A DNA stretch of 64,000 bases from Siphonodentalium dalli. Lineage: Eukaryota > Mollusca > Scaphopoda > Gadilida > Siphonodentaliidae. Where the stretch lies: positions 89,400,983-89,464,982 of the forward strand of contig CP136061.1 in assembly GCA_032622095.1 (NCBI GenBank). Direction: 5' to 3'. This document shows, one piece after another, positions 1 to 11,364 of this stretch; position 1 is the first letter of the stretch, and each line of letters begins with the position of its first letter. Both the position numbers and the translations under genes were made by a program. The notes below the pieces were generated by a model. That model saw only the letters and a program-made list of their open reading frames with translations. It was not told the DNA's origin and made no database searches.

Positions 1-531
1 GACAAGATAGTGAATAAACCTAGCTTAGTAATGACTACTAAATAGATATTCGTACCTTTATATATATATACAAACATGAAAAATCAACCCGTGCTATCCC
101 ACCCTCCTCCCTCAACAGGACTGTCATGTTGCTTAAGAGATACTAGTAAGAGAACCAACAGCTCTTCGCCACCTGCATATACACACTGCTGCCATGTATG
201 GCCGGCTTTATCATTATCATTATCATTATTATCAGTTTCATATTTCATATCATAAAATAAATAAAGAATGATTTTAAACAATAGTTCTGTTATAAATGGG
301 GCCGACTTCTCTGGGGCCAACTTCGCGCGGGGCCGACTTCTTCTGTATTCAATTTACCCAGAGTATATTTGGCCTTGACCCCAAAACAATCTCGCGAGAC
401 ACCGAGGATGTCGTTGCTATTAGAGACGTTTACACACATTTCACTTTCTGAGTGTTTACAGTCCGGGGCCTGTTATAAAGTGGATTTAAAAGTAATAGCT
501 ACTTGCTGGTGTGATTACAAAGTACACAAAA
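1..531. other. 5' flank of the SPMIP1-like gene
   Basis: AT-rich sequence with a TA run near position 60 and a short ATT/ATC microsatellite near 210-235. I see no exon with consistent splice sites. The final 60 bases before 532 probably hold the 5' UTR of the next gene. No TATA box or other promoter element is convincing. Confidence 0.4.
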
Positions 532-1092
532 ATGGCGAGGAATTATCCAGCTAACACGCAAATTCAGAGTTTTCTGACAGAGTCGTACAATAAAGAGTGT
601 TCAACTCGTTTAAATTGGTTCAAGAACACGAAGAACCAAGAAGGCTTGGCCAAGTCTCGACAATTCGAGGTTTTCAGTAAGAAAATAAAGAATGCGCCGA
701 AACCAGACATAGGAGGAAGACTTCCGACGGACATAAAACCTCAAAGATTTAATAAGAAAGTAACAAAATACACAGATATGAAGGACACAAGCTGTGAACA
801 AACTGAATTAGTTTCATTAACTGAAATGCAGCCTGTTGACCGAATGACCAGAAATATGCTGTTTGATGGGTTCACAAAGGAAGGAAAAGGCAGATACCAA
901 TATCTTGGTGCACGCAATAAAGAAAGCCCAGAAAATAAATACATGTATCCAATCATCAGCTCATGGGACTATGGGTGGAAAATCCGAGAAGTTATTTCAA
1001 ATGAAGATATCAAAAAGCCCAAATGGGGCCGTACACGGATTGTTGCTGACACTTTCTATACACGGAATGGGATTCCAGCTGTAAACATTTAA
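532..1092 (+). CDS. SPMIP1 (ATP6V1FNB)-like sperm microtubule inner protein, single exon
   Basis: The reading frame codes 186 residues from the ATG at 532, which has A at -3 and G at +4. An in-frame ATG at 511 would add seven residues but has a weaker context. The protein is basic and soluble, with no signal peptide or membrane segment. Its C-terminal half carries the blocks FTKEGKGRYQYL, SSWDYGW and GRTRIVADTFY. These match my memory of SPMIP1 (ATP6V1FNB), a small protein of the ciliary or sperm doublet microtubule lumen; I could not align it. The frame is intact and uninterrupted, so it is either a naturally intronless gene or a retrocopy. A hAT transposon sits 58 bp after the stop, probably in or just past the 3' UTR, and no poly(A) signal is seen before it. 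Coding is fairly sure; the name is tentative. Confidence 0.65.
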   Translation: MARNYPANTQIQSFLTESYNKECSTRLNWFKNTKNQEGLAKSRQFEVFSKKIKNAPKPDIGGRLPTDIKPQRFNKKVTKYTDMKDTSCEQTELVSLTEMQPVDRMTRNMLFDGFTKEGKGRYQYLGARNKESPENKYMYPIISSWDYGWKIREVISNEDIKKPKWGRTRIVADTFYTRNGIPAVNI

Positions 1093-1150
1093 ACAGTTTC
1101 ACTCTCACTCTGGGGTGGAGGATTTGGGGAATTTAATATTCTGTGTTGAT

Positions 1151-2828
1151 TAGGGCTGCAACGATTCATCGCGATTCCGATGCATCGCGTTTTAGAGTTC
1201 ACAATGCAATGCATCATTATTGGGAAGGTGCGATACGATGCAAAAAACATTCATGTATGCAGAGTTATCAATACTGACAATAGTCAGAAATACAAACTTG
1301 TCCACTCAAAACTTCAGATCTGGGGACTGTATCAGCTATTATAGTCAACTTGTAATACCCGGCCATGCATTTTGGTCATTTTATTGTAATTTACTTCAAT
1401 GAATTGATTATGATGAGGTGAAGACTGATGAAAAGGGAGTGGGACGATTCGGCCCAGGGTCGATTCGGGTAATTAGGTAGTGTGGGTGTTAATTGGACGG
1501 CATGTTAAAGTTCATTTTAATTGCCTTTGATTTGGGACCGGTCTTTTGATGACAATGAAGATTATGTTTGTACTTAACGTTTTATTGGCAACAATATTAA
1601 TGGATATATATACATAGTAATTAACACACATCAACAAATTCAAATAATGACATGAATATATGCATTTTACATGATAAAACATCCAAATATTTATTGATTA
1701 AAACAAGTTAAAATCATGGAAGAATCAGTCAATATATACAGTTTACATGATAAAACATCTGATTATTTAATGTCGCTACACTGAGACGGTAGGAATACAA
1801 TATGCTGCGGTTTTCTAAGTACTGGGACTTGAAATCATTTGTAACACCCGTCTACGAGCGGTCTCTCTGGTATCTCAGAAATAATGTAACACTTGTATCT
1901 CTGGTATCACAGATGTGGTAGGTAGGTGTGATGGTAGGATGTGGCTTGCGGGCAGGAATGGCAAAGCTAGAAACTGCTGGATGTAAGCCTAGATCGATTG
2001 GGTTGTTGTTCTTATAGGACGATATCGCCGACCTTCTTCATCGGACATTCTTTGTACATTGAACACATGGATAGTCGATGTTAGTGCTGGTTGGAAATAC
2101 TCGTAAACTGTATCTTCGGCTCATTGTTAATCAAATTGAAGAACTAATGGGATATGGTGTTGGGGCATACACACTACCGGTACCCTTAAATAGATGGAAA
2201 TAATGTTGTGATATGCATGAACAAGCCTGACTTAAAGTTAAACAAACATGTTGTGATGGCATGAACAAGCCTCACTTAAACAAACAACTCACCAACCGAG
2301 TGATTCTCAACTCAGATCAATCACCGTTTTATCTTGTTCAAACAAACGTGCCAGAAGCCGTTCTGAGTGTAAAAAGGTAGATACATGTACCAATCTATAT
2401 AGAAACATATATATACAACTTTATTATCAACTTTCTCACAGACAAATCACAGGTAAGAATATTAAATCAAATCATAAGATCAAGATATATAATATAAACT
2501 AGAGCAATGCTACCCTTTTATACACTTTAATCAAAATATTAAATGCTTTATTATAATAATAAAATAACATACAAAAGAAAAATATATTTAAACATCCAAA
2601 TATCCTACTGATAAAAACATTTTTAGGTGAGACTATTCGGCCCAAACCATGGGCCGAACCAGCCCTGGACCGAATCGACCCCGACCCGATGAGAATATAC
2701 ATACATGTACTAAAAAATAAATAAGTGTTTCATCTAGTTTTCACAGCAAATTTGCATCGCGTTGCACATCGCATCATGATAGTAAAATTGCAATTTGCAT
2801 CGCAAATGTCTGAATCGTTGCAGCCCTA
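1151..2828. mobile_element. non-autonomous hAT element with perfect 8-bp target duplication
   Basis: The left end begins TAGGGCTGCAACGATTC and the right end finishes GAATCGTTGCAGCCCTA, an inverted repeat of at least 17 bp. It is flanked by GTGTTGAT at 1143-1150 and 2829-2836, a perfect 8-bp duplication. An 8-bp duplication with a TAGGGCTGCAAC-type end is typical of hAT transposons. The 1,678-bp body has no transposase frame longer than about 70 codons. A second inverted motif, 'ttcggccc...cgattcgg', lies near 1450 and 2640 and may be subterminal. The intact duplication suggests a fairly recent insertion. Confidence 0.85.
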
Positions 2829-3059
2829 GTGTTGATTTGACAATATACAATTATGATAAACTAACAAAATGATGCTCATGGAAATTGGAATTTGCAGAAT
2901 ATCCTTGCCAAAACCATTTGAAAGTGTCCCAGTTATCATGTGAATTTGAGAATCTGTTTTAAACAAAATAATTGCAGCTATGCCAAGTATATAGCCAACT
3001 ACATGTAGTTATTCTAGCCTCTAGGACTAAGATGCATACACATTATTGGTACAGTGTAG

Positions 3060-3187
3060 TGATATGGGTGGTAGTATCACTCCGAGTTGACAAGGTCAGT
3101 ATGCCGTATCAAACAAGCTACCGCAGGTAGTGAGTTTGATGTGGTGATCTGACCTCGTCAATGAGATGTGATACTACCACCCATATA
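3060..3187. repeat. imperfect hairpin
   Basis: The arm 'gatatgggtggtagtatcac' at about 3060 pairs with the reverse complement near 3165-3187, and 'caaggtcag' pairs with 'ctgacctcg'. The loop is about 50 bp. It is probably a degenerate hairpin MITE. The rest of 2837-3515 has no gene I can support. Confidence 0.5.
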
Positions 3188-3515
3188 TCTTCATTGTACT
3201 GATGAAGCGTTTATTATATGACTTGTGTGACTTAAATTAGCTGAATAATTACTTTTGCAACCATGCTCAGAAGGATATGAGAAAGTGAATTAGTGACTAG
3301 GTTCAACATTCAAATTTAACAGCAACAAATTTAATGAACAATTTCAATGACATAATTTCAAACCATACTGATACAGATTTCAAAGGATCAGACACGTTTT
3401 CTGACAACTACAAATTTATCACCAAATAGTAGTTGTATTAGTACCAATTAGTGGTAGTCATATAATAAAAGACAAATACCATTAATGTTCAGTGACTATA
3501 TATTGATCTGTGTCC

Positions 3516-3754
3516 TTAACCCTTTGAGTGCCAGGGGCCGATCTCATCGGCCCTAAACCTACAAAATAAGTCTGTTAAAGAATATAAGAATAAATTTAAT
3601 ATTAAAATTGTAAAAAAAAAAAAAAAAATTGTTAGGCCAATGCATTCTCTTATATATGCGAGGCGACCTATGGTCGACTCGCATATATAAGAGAATGCAT
3701 TGGCACAGGGTATATGGGTTGATAAAAAAATCGACCTGGCACTCAAAGGGTTAA
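3516..3754. mobile_element. piggyBac-type hairpin MITE (TTAA-CCCTTT family), copy 1
   Basis: TTAA at 3516-3519 and 3751-3754 flanks inverted ends CCCTTTGAGTGCCAGG / CCTGGCACTCAAAGGG. TTAA duplication with a CCCTTT terminus is the established signature of piggyBac elements. The centre is a near-perfect hairpin made of 'ccaatgcattctcttatat' and its complement (about 3629-3708), a core shared with the other copies in this window. An A15 tract follows 3610. It has no coding capacity, and the short frames here are palindrome artefacts. Confidence 0.85.
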
Positions 3755-5665
3755 GGATTTATACTCGTAGCATGCAAACCAAAACCACAAAACAGTCTTA
3801 CACATAGAACTCCACTATCATGTCACATGATATAAATTTATTCCATGAGATTTTATAAATTATGTAGTTTCGGTAAACATTAGTAAAATAATAAATGCGT
3901 TATCAGAGATTTCTTGTTCCATTGGAAAACATACAAAATTAGTTAAAAACTTATATTCTTGATTAGGCCTTTAAAAAAATAAATTATGTTACCGGTAATG
4001 GAGAGGAAAAAAGTAGGATGGGTGGGTGGAAATAATTTAAAAAAAAAAAAACATCCGTACATGTATATGGAATATATTCATTTTGCATTTCGGACGAAAT
4101 TAATAATAGTGATGGAAATTTCATTCTTTGTCCCAATACCAAATAATAGTGATCGTTGGGAATTTTCTACAAAATTAATAATGGTGCTGACACTATTATT
4201 AGGCACCTGAGAGTACTGTGAGTATTGGAAGGGATGAGGAAGCCTGGGTAGTAAATGCTGGTTGAACTGGACCATATACTAGTACACAATGGCGCAGCAA
4301 ACTTAAGGGGTTTCCATGCCTGAGCTACATGTACGTGTATGTCAGAAGGTCCAAAGTTAAACTTTCAACCTCTGACATACCTCAGGCCTGGAAATCCCTT
4401 AAAACACTTACTTCCCGTGTAAATAATGCAGATCACTGACTCATCAGCAGTTTTACTACATGTATGACCGGAAATCGATCAACACAATTATTTCTATCAG
4501 TTTTTGTGTTTTATTAATTTTTTGTTCATGGTGTCCATAAAATTAGTAGGTCTACACTAGCCCTAGGTGGGCAGGTTACCAGTACCGGAAACATCACTAT
4601 TTTTTTTTTAGGCCTATTAGTACATGTAACTGGTATCTATAAATTCAGAGAAAAATAATAACTTGATTAATTTAATTCATTTCATGTCATGATAATTAAA
4701 ACCATGAATGATTTTAATTTTATTTAAATATTCATTGTTCCTACAACATACATGGATCACCAGAACTTTACTGGTACAAAATATGCTAAAAGTTGAACAA
4801 TTTAGCTCAGATTTTTTTCATTGTTCAGAATTGTAGGCATAGATAAAATCAGGCATTTTTAGCGCTTCCAAACTACTGGTACCCCATATTAAATAAAGTC
4901 ATCTAGAGAAAGATATTTAAATGTATAACCTATACAACAATTAAATTGCCGAATAATGAATGCCAATTCAAAAGACTGATATTTTAATTCCCCTCAGAGT
5001 TAAATCTTGAGTTTTATGTGTCATAAGACCTTAGAGTTATTCTTTAATCCCAGTTTATAATTCATTCGGTGCATTCAAATATTTGAATAGAGTCAAAGCA
5101 TTATAAGTCTGACAATTGAAACTTGGCAAGAACCTCTTCAAATTCAATGCATGGAGATATAATTGGCTAACCATGTATACAAGTTCAATTGTTTGTTTGT
5201 CGAAGTGATCATTAATCCTTGTCAACACTGATACCGGAATATTGATTTACAGATTGCTATAGTATGGAAAGTAATCTGTATCGGTGTCAAGAGTGCAGCT
5301 TATTAGTACTGGTACACATACTGTCGCATTCTATGCCTGTATGTACTTGTAACCTCTCTGTTAAAGTCACATACATGTATATGATGTTCAAAATTTGATT
5401 ACATTAATCCAATTTCTAATTAATATTGATTAATTTTTGTATTTTGGATTACTAAGATCTATCATTGAAAAGATGTGACAGTCCACTTATAGTCAGACCA
5501 ATATAAAGGATCATGTTTCAGATGTGTTTTGGCATAGAGGAGTCTGCAGATCTGTTTTGAGATCAATATTATGAATCTCCTATTGATAATCTGTATGTTG
5601 AGGTGTTAGCCAGACACTTGTTATGCGTTCAGTTCAGAACAGGTTCTAATGCTTAGCCCTAGATG
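3755..5665. other. no gene seen; small hairpin at about 4305-4400
   Basis: AT-rich intergenic sequence. The only structure I see is a hairpin at about 4305-4400 (arms 'ggggtttccatgcctgag' and 'ctcaggcctggaaatccc', with a second inner pairing of 'tatgtcag' and 'ctgacata'). No exon with splice sites was found on either strand. Confidence 0.4.
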
Positions 5666-5977
5666 TCAGGAATTAATTAACATATCCAAATGAGTGTGTG
5701 AATCTAGTCTGTTTACAGATAGCAACATAATTAATCTAGAAACAGCTTTCAGAGGTCTTGGACCCATGTTTTCAATCACAATAAGCCATGTGTCATTTTT
5801 GTAACAGAAATTAAACCATGCATCTGGGCATATGTGGTGATCAAGTTCAACAAGTTTTTCCCGAAATTGTCCAGGAATGTTTCTACCTTTAAATATGTAA
5901 TAATGTGAAACATTGTGCAGTATTTCCAGATCTAAGTAAAAAATACTGTTAATTCTGTCACGTGTGTTACAAGCCAA
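5666..5977 (-). CDS. possible coding fragment, 103 codons, unidentified
   Basis: An uninterrupted frame with a more protein-like composition than its surroundings, for example the stretches FKGRNIPGQFREKL and DAWFNFCYKNDTWL, ending in a stop at 5666. I do not recognise the family. The start is arbitrary, since the frame could begin at an acceptor such as 'ttaacag' just inside it. It may be an exon, an old coding remnant or chance. Confidence 0.2.
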   Translation of the reverse strand: MACNTRDRINSIFYLDLEILHNVSHYYIFKGRNIPGQFREKLVELDHHICPDAWFNFCYKNDTWLIVIENMGPRPLKAVSRLIMLLSVNRLDSHTHLDMLINS

Positions 5978-6089
5978 ATGTGAATTTCATGACAATTTTT
6001 TTTCTTGATATGCATCCTATATCCAAGTAACAGGCATGCCTACAGAATAAGGTGGTCATTGTTTGTAGAATGACATGTGAATCAGTTTG

Positions 6090-6341
6090 TTAACCCTTTA
6101 CCCAACAAAACGGCCAAAAACGCCCAAATAAAGCTTCAACAGCCTAAAATATCTTCGGTCTGTCTCAATACAACCATACAAATATGGATATCATTGGAAC
6201 CGGCTCCTTGACCACATTGTGATAGTTACAGTTATGCCCTGTGCCAATGCATTCTCTTATATATGCGAGTCGACCATAGGTCGACTCGCATATATAAGAG
6301 AATGCATTGGCACAGGGCCGTTCTGTTGGGTAAAGGGTTAA
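6090..6341. mobile_element. piggyBac-type hairpin MITE, copy 2
   Basis: TTAA at 6090-6093 and 6338-6341, with termini CCCTTTACCCAACA / TGTTGGGTAAAGGG. The central hairpin (about 6240-6318) is almost perfect and has the 'cattctcttatatatgcga' core with the loop 'ccatagg'. Only the right half sits next to the hairpin; the left arm is longer, so the element is asymmetric. Confidence 0.85.
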
Positions 6342-6586
6342 TCATAACATTTTTTCTAAGACAGCATCAGCATTTCAAAATGTATAGGATCAAATGTTTG
6401 GCTATAGTAGCCATAAATTTGAACACTGATGCGCAAGGCATACACATGTACATTCCACATACAAATATTTTTTCCTGATAAATTGGATCAACATTATGGA
6501 GAAAAAGTATAAAATGTGACCCCCGAGTCCAATTTGAATTTTTTTGTTTTGTGGACCACTTTGCGTGGAATGGCCCTTATGCTAAT

Positions 6587-6843
6587 TTAACCCTTTCATG
6601 ACGGGAACTGGTGCAGCATTAAAGATCATGTACCAGTGCATTCTCTTATATATGACAAGTCTCCCTATGGGAGACTCGCATATATAAAGGAATGCACTGG
6701 CTTACAAGATCAATGTAAATATGCAGGCAAATGTATACTCTTATATATGCAAGGCTCGCTGTAGGAGACTCGTATATATTAGAGAATGCATTGGCACATG
6801 GTTTTCAAAAAATTGCAGGAAGCGCCAGTCAAGAAAGGGTTAA
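6587..6843. mobile_element. piggyBac-type hairpin MITE, copy 3 (double core)
   Basis: TTAA at 6587-6590 and 6840-6843, with outer ends CCCTTTCATGACGGGA and the looser 'gccagtcaagaaaggg'. Two successive 'cattctcttatata' hairpins (6638-6702 and 6726-6800) make this the two-core subtype also seen near 10.4, 13.9, 25.5, 37.2 and 52.9 kb. Confidence 0.8.
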
Positions 6844-6868
6844 TGATTTTGTGTGCTGAAATAGTAAG

Positions 6869-7073
6869 TTAACCCTATCAGTACCAAGTCCGTTTTTGTA
6901 TCAACCCATATTTCCTTGATCATTTTTCAAATATATTGATTATAATAATGTGATACATTGATGGAAAGAGCTCTTTCCATCAATGTATCACATTATTATA
7001 ATCAATAAATTAAAAAAATGATCAAGGAAATATGGGTTGATACAAAAATCGAACTTGGCACTGAAAGGGTTAA
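6869..7073. mobile_element. piggyBac-type MITE with a different, nearly perfect palindromic core
   Basis: TTAA at 6869-6872 and 7070-7073 with CCCTATC / GAAAGGG ends. The whole 197-bp interior is close to one perfect palindrome centred on GAGCTC near 6972. The core lacks the usual 'cattctcttatata' sequence. The near-identity of the arms suggests a young insertion or arm homogenisation. Confidence 0.8.
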
Positions 7074-7255
7074 TGTTGTCTTTGCACAATTCCGAAATGG
7101 AACTGACATCTGAATTTGGAGAACAGCAATATAATATTCAGTGATAAGTTCTTCAGCTGTGATGATTTTGTGTAATTGATTTGACCAAAAGAGAATTGTT
7201 TTGATGCATTTAGTCATTTCTATGTGATAAAAATTTAATTCTATATACATGTAAG

Positions 7256-7789
7256 CAGGTCAGGCACATCCTGAATCCACTATTATAGTGGTATTCCACT
7301 ATTATAGTGGTATATGACCATTACCGTTTTGTTAATTTTATAAAAGAGGCATAATCCAAAATCATATTTCACACAAATATTATTCAAAATCAGTGTCGCA
7401 CTAATGCGGTATCATACATATAGTTTGTCCAGGAGAATGATTAATCATGACGGCACACCATAACCAACTCAATTAACATTCAATTAGTTGAATTGTTGTT
7501 ATGAAGGAGCGATTGAGTCATCATATTATTGTCATTTAGATAGGCATATATTAGTAATATTATACTATTATTAAATAACAAAGCTGGTGCAAAAGATCGC
7601 TCAACGAATTTTGTTGGAAGACTGTTCATTTGCTGCCATATTGTTAAAAGTGACATTTGGCTGTGCACTGGTATGCACCATCTTCTATTCCCGATGCAAA
7701 TACAGGACACATGAATATGTTATGGTCATATACCACTATTATAGTGGATATATCACTATAATAGTGGAATTCAGGATGTGCCTGACCTG
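7256..7789. mobile_element. TIR element with 5-bp target duplication (CAGGTCAGG family), copy 1
   Basis: It starts CAGGTCAGGCACATCC and ends GGATGTGCCTGACCTG. GTAAG lies immediately outside both ends (7251-7255 and 7790-7794). Just inside each end is a pair of small palindromes 'ccactattatagtgg'. The same ends and the same 5-bp duplication length recur at 20081-21208. The 534-bp interior has only short frames. The superfamily is uncertain; some hAT groups make 5-bp duplications, as does Transib, whose ends differ. Confidence 0.75.
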
Positions 7790-8236
7790 GTAAGTCTGCA
7801 TATAATAAGCATTAAATTATATAGGTATTCTTTCTCTCTTATATAAAGATGATTTCTATATTTTCAAATTTTTATCTATACATGTACCATTTATATTGAT
7901 ATAGGAATGCAATCTACCCGGTATTATTGGTATGTGCTGCTCAATAATAAGTATTTATCGTTATGTACAAGTTTATATTTTAATACATGTATGCACATAT
8001 CTTGTGATCTAGAAGCCAAGCTTTAAAGTGTCTCTGTACTGTATATATGAACATGTTTAGGCTAGGTACTAACTAGTAGGTTAAAAAAAAAAAAAAAAGG
8101 AAGGAATTTAGATCTTCAATTGACACCCAGGTATAAGCAGAGAAATTTTTAGGGGAAGACTCAGTTTTATTTTCTGAGATTTGTCAATTTTATACATTGT
8201 TCTAATGCCCATTTGAGAACATGTCTGCAAAATTCT

Positions 8237-8384
8237 GTGAAATATGGCTTGTTGCCATTCATCGGAAAAGCTTTCCGATGAATGGCAACAAGCCATATTT
8301 CTGACTAAATCAGTGACTAAATCCTGAAAAATTACCCATAATTCTGCTGAGGTTAAGGATTCGATTATTTAGGGCATTACTGTA
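8237..8384. mobile_element. TA-flanked hairpin MITE family, truncated copy
   Basis: The central hairpin 'atatggcttgttgccattc' plus complement is followed by the complete right arm ending GGGCATTACTGTA at 8384. The outer left arm is missing. The full family consensus (see 29429-29645) is about 215 bp of nearly perfect inverted repeat bounded by TACAGTAATGCCC. Confidence 0.75.
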
Positions 8385-8680
8385 CATACTAGTACTGATA
8401 TATGTACATGGCCAAAATATCTTTTCATCATGCATCTACTATACAGCAATTTGCTTATTGGCCTTGATAAATTAGCCATATGGAATCTATTTTGATATTG
8501 GAATAAGCTCTTGTCAGAACAATGTATTAGTACACTCGTATATGTACATGTGGATATAACTACGGTACATGTGTCATTGTGATCCACCTGAGAGATTCTA
8601 ACTGGGACTTTCCCATTGGATGTTTTTGTTTTATTTCAAAGGACATGTCAACTAAAACATTGCTGTCTTGTTTTATAACA

Positions 8681-8887
8681 AAAGTTATACTGGTGTATAA
8701 TAATAATGATAAGTTATACTGGTGTATAATAATAATGATAAGTTATACTGGTGTATAATAATAATGATAAGTTATACTGGTGTATAATAATAATGATAAG
8801 TTATACTGGTGTATAATTCAATAATAATAATAATAATAATAATAGTTATACTGGTGTATAATAATAATGATAAGTTATACTGGTGTA
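8681..8887. repeat. 30-bp minisatellite
   Basis: About six copies of a 30-bp unit built on 'agttatactggtgtataat' plus an ATAATG spacer, with an expanded (AAT)n stretch near 8822-8845. Fragments of the same unit ('ctggtgtataatt') reappear on both sides of the MITE at 9011-9450. That MITE therefore landed inside a longer array. Confidence 0.85.
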
Positions 8888-9010
8888 GGCCATAAAATCC
8901 ATAAAACTTTGCGAGAATCAAAATATAGTATTTCTACAATGAATCAGTTGCTTTTACGGGAATCAAACTAAGAATCATGATGTTAAGCCCTGCTGGTGTA
9001 TAATATAATT

Positions 9011-9450
9011 ATTAAAATAGCGTGTCTGTCATTTGCAGAATGAGGTCCCCAGAGGGTGAATTTAGTGACGCTATCCCGCATAGCGGGCTAGCATCACTAA
9101 ATTCACCCTCTGGAGACCTCATTCTGCTTAGGCTTCATCTTCTGGGAAGTATCTATAGTATCAAATTAACATTGTTTTTAGTTACATTTCCCTTCTAGGA
9201 AGTTTCAATATCCCCTAATTTGCAGAAGATAAAATTAATAATTGAGGTGCCCAATGGGTGAACATCACCAACTTCAACTGGGGAACTTCAATCTGATCCT
9301 AGGTCTGCCATATTAGTTGAGGGCCTAAGCAGAATGAGGTCCCCAGAGGGTGAATTTAGTGATGCTAGCCCGCTATGCGGGGTAGCGTCACTAAATTCAC
9401 CCTGTGGGGACCTCATTCTGCAAATGACAGACACGCTATTTGCAGGCTTG
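9011..9450. mobile_element. hAT-type double-hairpin MITE (CAAGCC family), long form
   Basis: Two inverted hairpins ('gcagaatgaggtccccagag' and complement) are separated by a spacer of about 190 bp that also occurs in other long copies. The right end is 'gctatttgcaggcttg' at 9450. The left terminal CAAGCC is degraded to 'attaaaatag'. Short copies of this family (18253-18489 and 27010-27264) have exact 8-bp duplications, which places it with hAT. Confidence 0.8.
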
Positions 9451-10109
9451 ATTATAATAACTGGTGTATAATTCAATTATAATAATGGTATTTTCCAATA
9501 TATTTGCTTTATGTAAATTTATGTTCCTTTTATAATATTAGATTTCAGTCAAATTGACGATGTTTCATTTCTGTCACTAACTGTTATTAGATTAGGCAGA
9601 AAATGTTTTGCTTCACAGGCAATCTCCCATTGGGCGTCATTAATCTTTTTTTATTGGGTGGTCATGTATAATTATGTATTTGTATGTTATAAATGTATTT
9701 GATGTTGATTGGAAACGTTTGATCTTTTCAATGAACATTTCTCTTTAATTTAAATGTTATCCCATGTGATCAAAAGGAGTAAAAATAAAAATAAAACCAC
9801 CCCTTCCTTAATCAACAAAAATAGAGTCCCAAGTTTCCGTCGACTAAAGGCGAACTTGCTGACAATTGCCCGTGAAACAAAACATAAAAGTTGTTGGCCT
9901 TATGTTGTTTTTATTGGTTTTGGGTTGTTTAATAATGGCTGTGATATCATTTGTTTCTGAATGACATTGTAGTGTCTTCATTTTGGCTGTGACTGTTCAG
10001 GCCAAGCCTTGTTGTCAGAGTTGTCCGTCCACAATGTGATATGTAAATATACAAATAAATATTAACACAATTTATCAAATTTCATAGTTTTGTTTTCTCC
10101 CCACTATGC
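9451..10109. other. no gene seen
   Basis: AT-rich spacer with no supported exon or repeat boundary; a 68-codon frame at 9754-9960 has no support beyond being open. Confidence 0.4.
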
Positions 10110-10336
10110 TACAGTAATGCCCTAAATAATCCACTCCTTAACCACAGCATAATTATGGGTAATATTTCAGGATTTAGTCAGAAATATGGCTTGTTGCCAT
10201 TCATCGGAAAGCTCTCACTGAGAGCTCTCACTGAGAGCTTTCCGATGAATGGCAACAAGCCATATTTCCGACTAAATCATGAAAAGTTACCCATAATTCT
10301 GCTGTGGTTAAGGAGTTGATTATTTAGAGCATTATT
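10110..10336. mobile_element. TA-flanked hairpin MITE, near full length
   Basis: The left end is TACAGTAATGCCC at 10110. The arms pair over about 95 bp around 'gagctctcactgagagctctc'. The right end is degraded (GAGCATTATTG). TA target duplication and CAGT ends point to a Tc1/mariner-type non-autonomous element, by inference. Confidence 0.8.
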
Positions 10337-10364
10337 GAAACAAATAGCAGGAAATCCCATTACT

Positions 10365-10619
10365 TTAACCCTTCCATGACTGGAGCTTCCTGAAATTTTG
10401 CGAAAACACTGTGCCAGTCCATTCTTATATATGCGGGTCTCGCAAATACATGTATAAGAGAATGCATTGGCCTAACAATATTTACCTTGACCTTGTAAGC
10501 CAATGCAGCATTCTCTTATATATGCAAGGCTCCCTATGGGAAACCCACATATATAAGAGAATGCACTGGCACAGGACGTGTAATGCTGCACCAACAGACT
10601 CCTGTCATGCATGGGTTAA
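10365..10619. mobile_element. piggyBac-type hairpin MITE, two-core subtype
   Basis: TTAA at 10365-10368 and 10616-10619. The outer left arm 'cccttccatgactggagct' and two 'cattctcttatata' hairpins match the copies at 13931-14171 and 52931-53177. The right terminus has drifted to 'gcatggg'. Confidence 0.8.
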
Positions 10620-10770
10620 GGCCTATTCAGATGGTGACGCTCGCATCCCGAGCCACGACAATGCTCAAAACATAATACTAAAGTGTTTTCGGCTTTTTCA
10701 ACAATGGAGATAGACAAATTCACAATATTGCCAAGTTCATTCGAGGTAAACGAAATGACTACTTCAAATC

Positions 10771-10850
10771 CAATATCTATAGTGGAAATTATATTCACAG
10801 TGCATTAGTGCAATATCTATAGCGGAAATTATATTCACAGTGCATTAGTG
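10771..10850. repeat. 40-bp tandem duplication
   Basis: Two adjacent 40-bp units beginning 'caatatctatag' differ at a single base (t/c at unit position 13). Confidence 0.9.
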
Positions 10851-10917
10851 CAAAAGGAAAACTATTATCTAACAAGACACTGCAATCATACAAAACACCA
10901 AAAAGAGAACATATTGA

Positions 10918-11364
10918 GGTTACACTGGTGTAAATGTTTTCCATAGGCCTCAGTGCTAACGTTTTAGCGTATAGTGTTGGCAATATAAATGTTGGGTCCA
11001 AAATTTTCTTTAAATCTGAAAAATTGACATTTTGGGAAACTTTTTACACAAAAAAATCATGTCTGTCTAGCAGGGAATTCGCCTTTAAATCTTATGTTTT
11101 CGTAACTAGTGTCAGAACCGCATAAAACAAGTCATATTTTAGACCACACCAAAAAATTCAAACTTCACCACAAAGGGTTAATTCCTGTGCCAATGGTTAT
11201 TTTACCTATGGGAAATCATAGGGAAGAGGTGTGATGATTTTTTAATGTGAAAAGCACACAAGGCTATTGACCAATCAGGGCCCAGTGTCTATTTTATTCT
11301 CTCCTATATATTCCTCCCGCATCCGCTAGATGTCACTCGGAACCTTATTTACACCAGTGTAACC
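10918..11364. mobile_element. 447-bp TIR element with TTGA duplication
   Basis: Ends GGTTACACTGGTGTAAA / TTTACACCAGTGTAACC form a perfect 17-bp inverted repeat. TTGA lies outside both ends (10914-10917 and 11365-11368). The interior has no meaningful frame. Superfamily not assigned. Confidence 0.7.

Noticed and set aside
3516-3746. 76-codon frame and similar ones at 15094-15346, 24621-24818 and 52931-53116 (shared 'IYKRMHW' or 'YICES' peptides)
   Set aside because: The shared peptides come from the palindromic MITE core read in different frames, not from a protein family.
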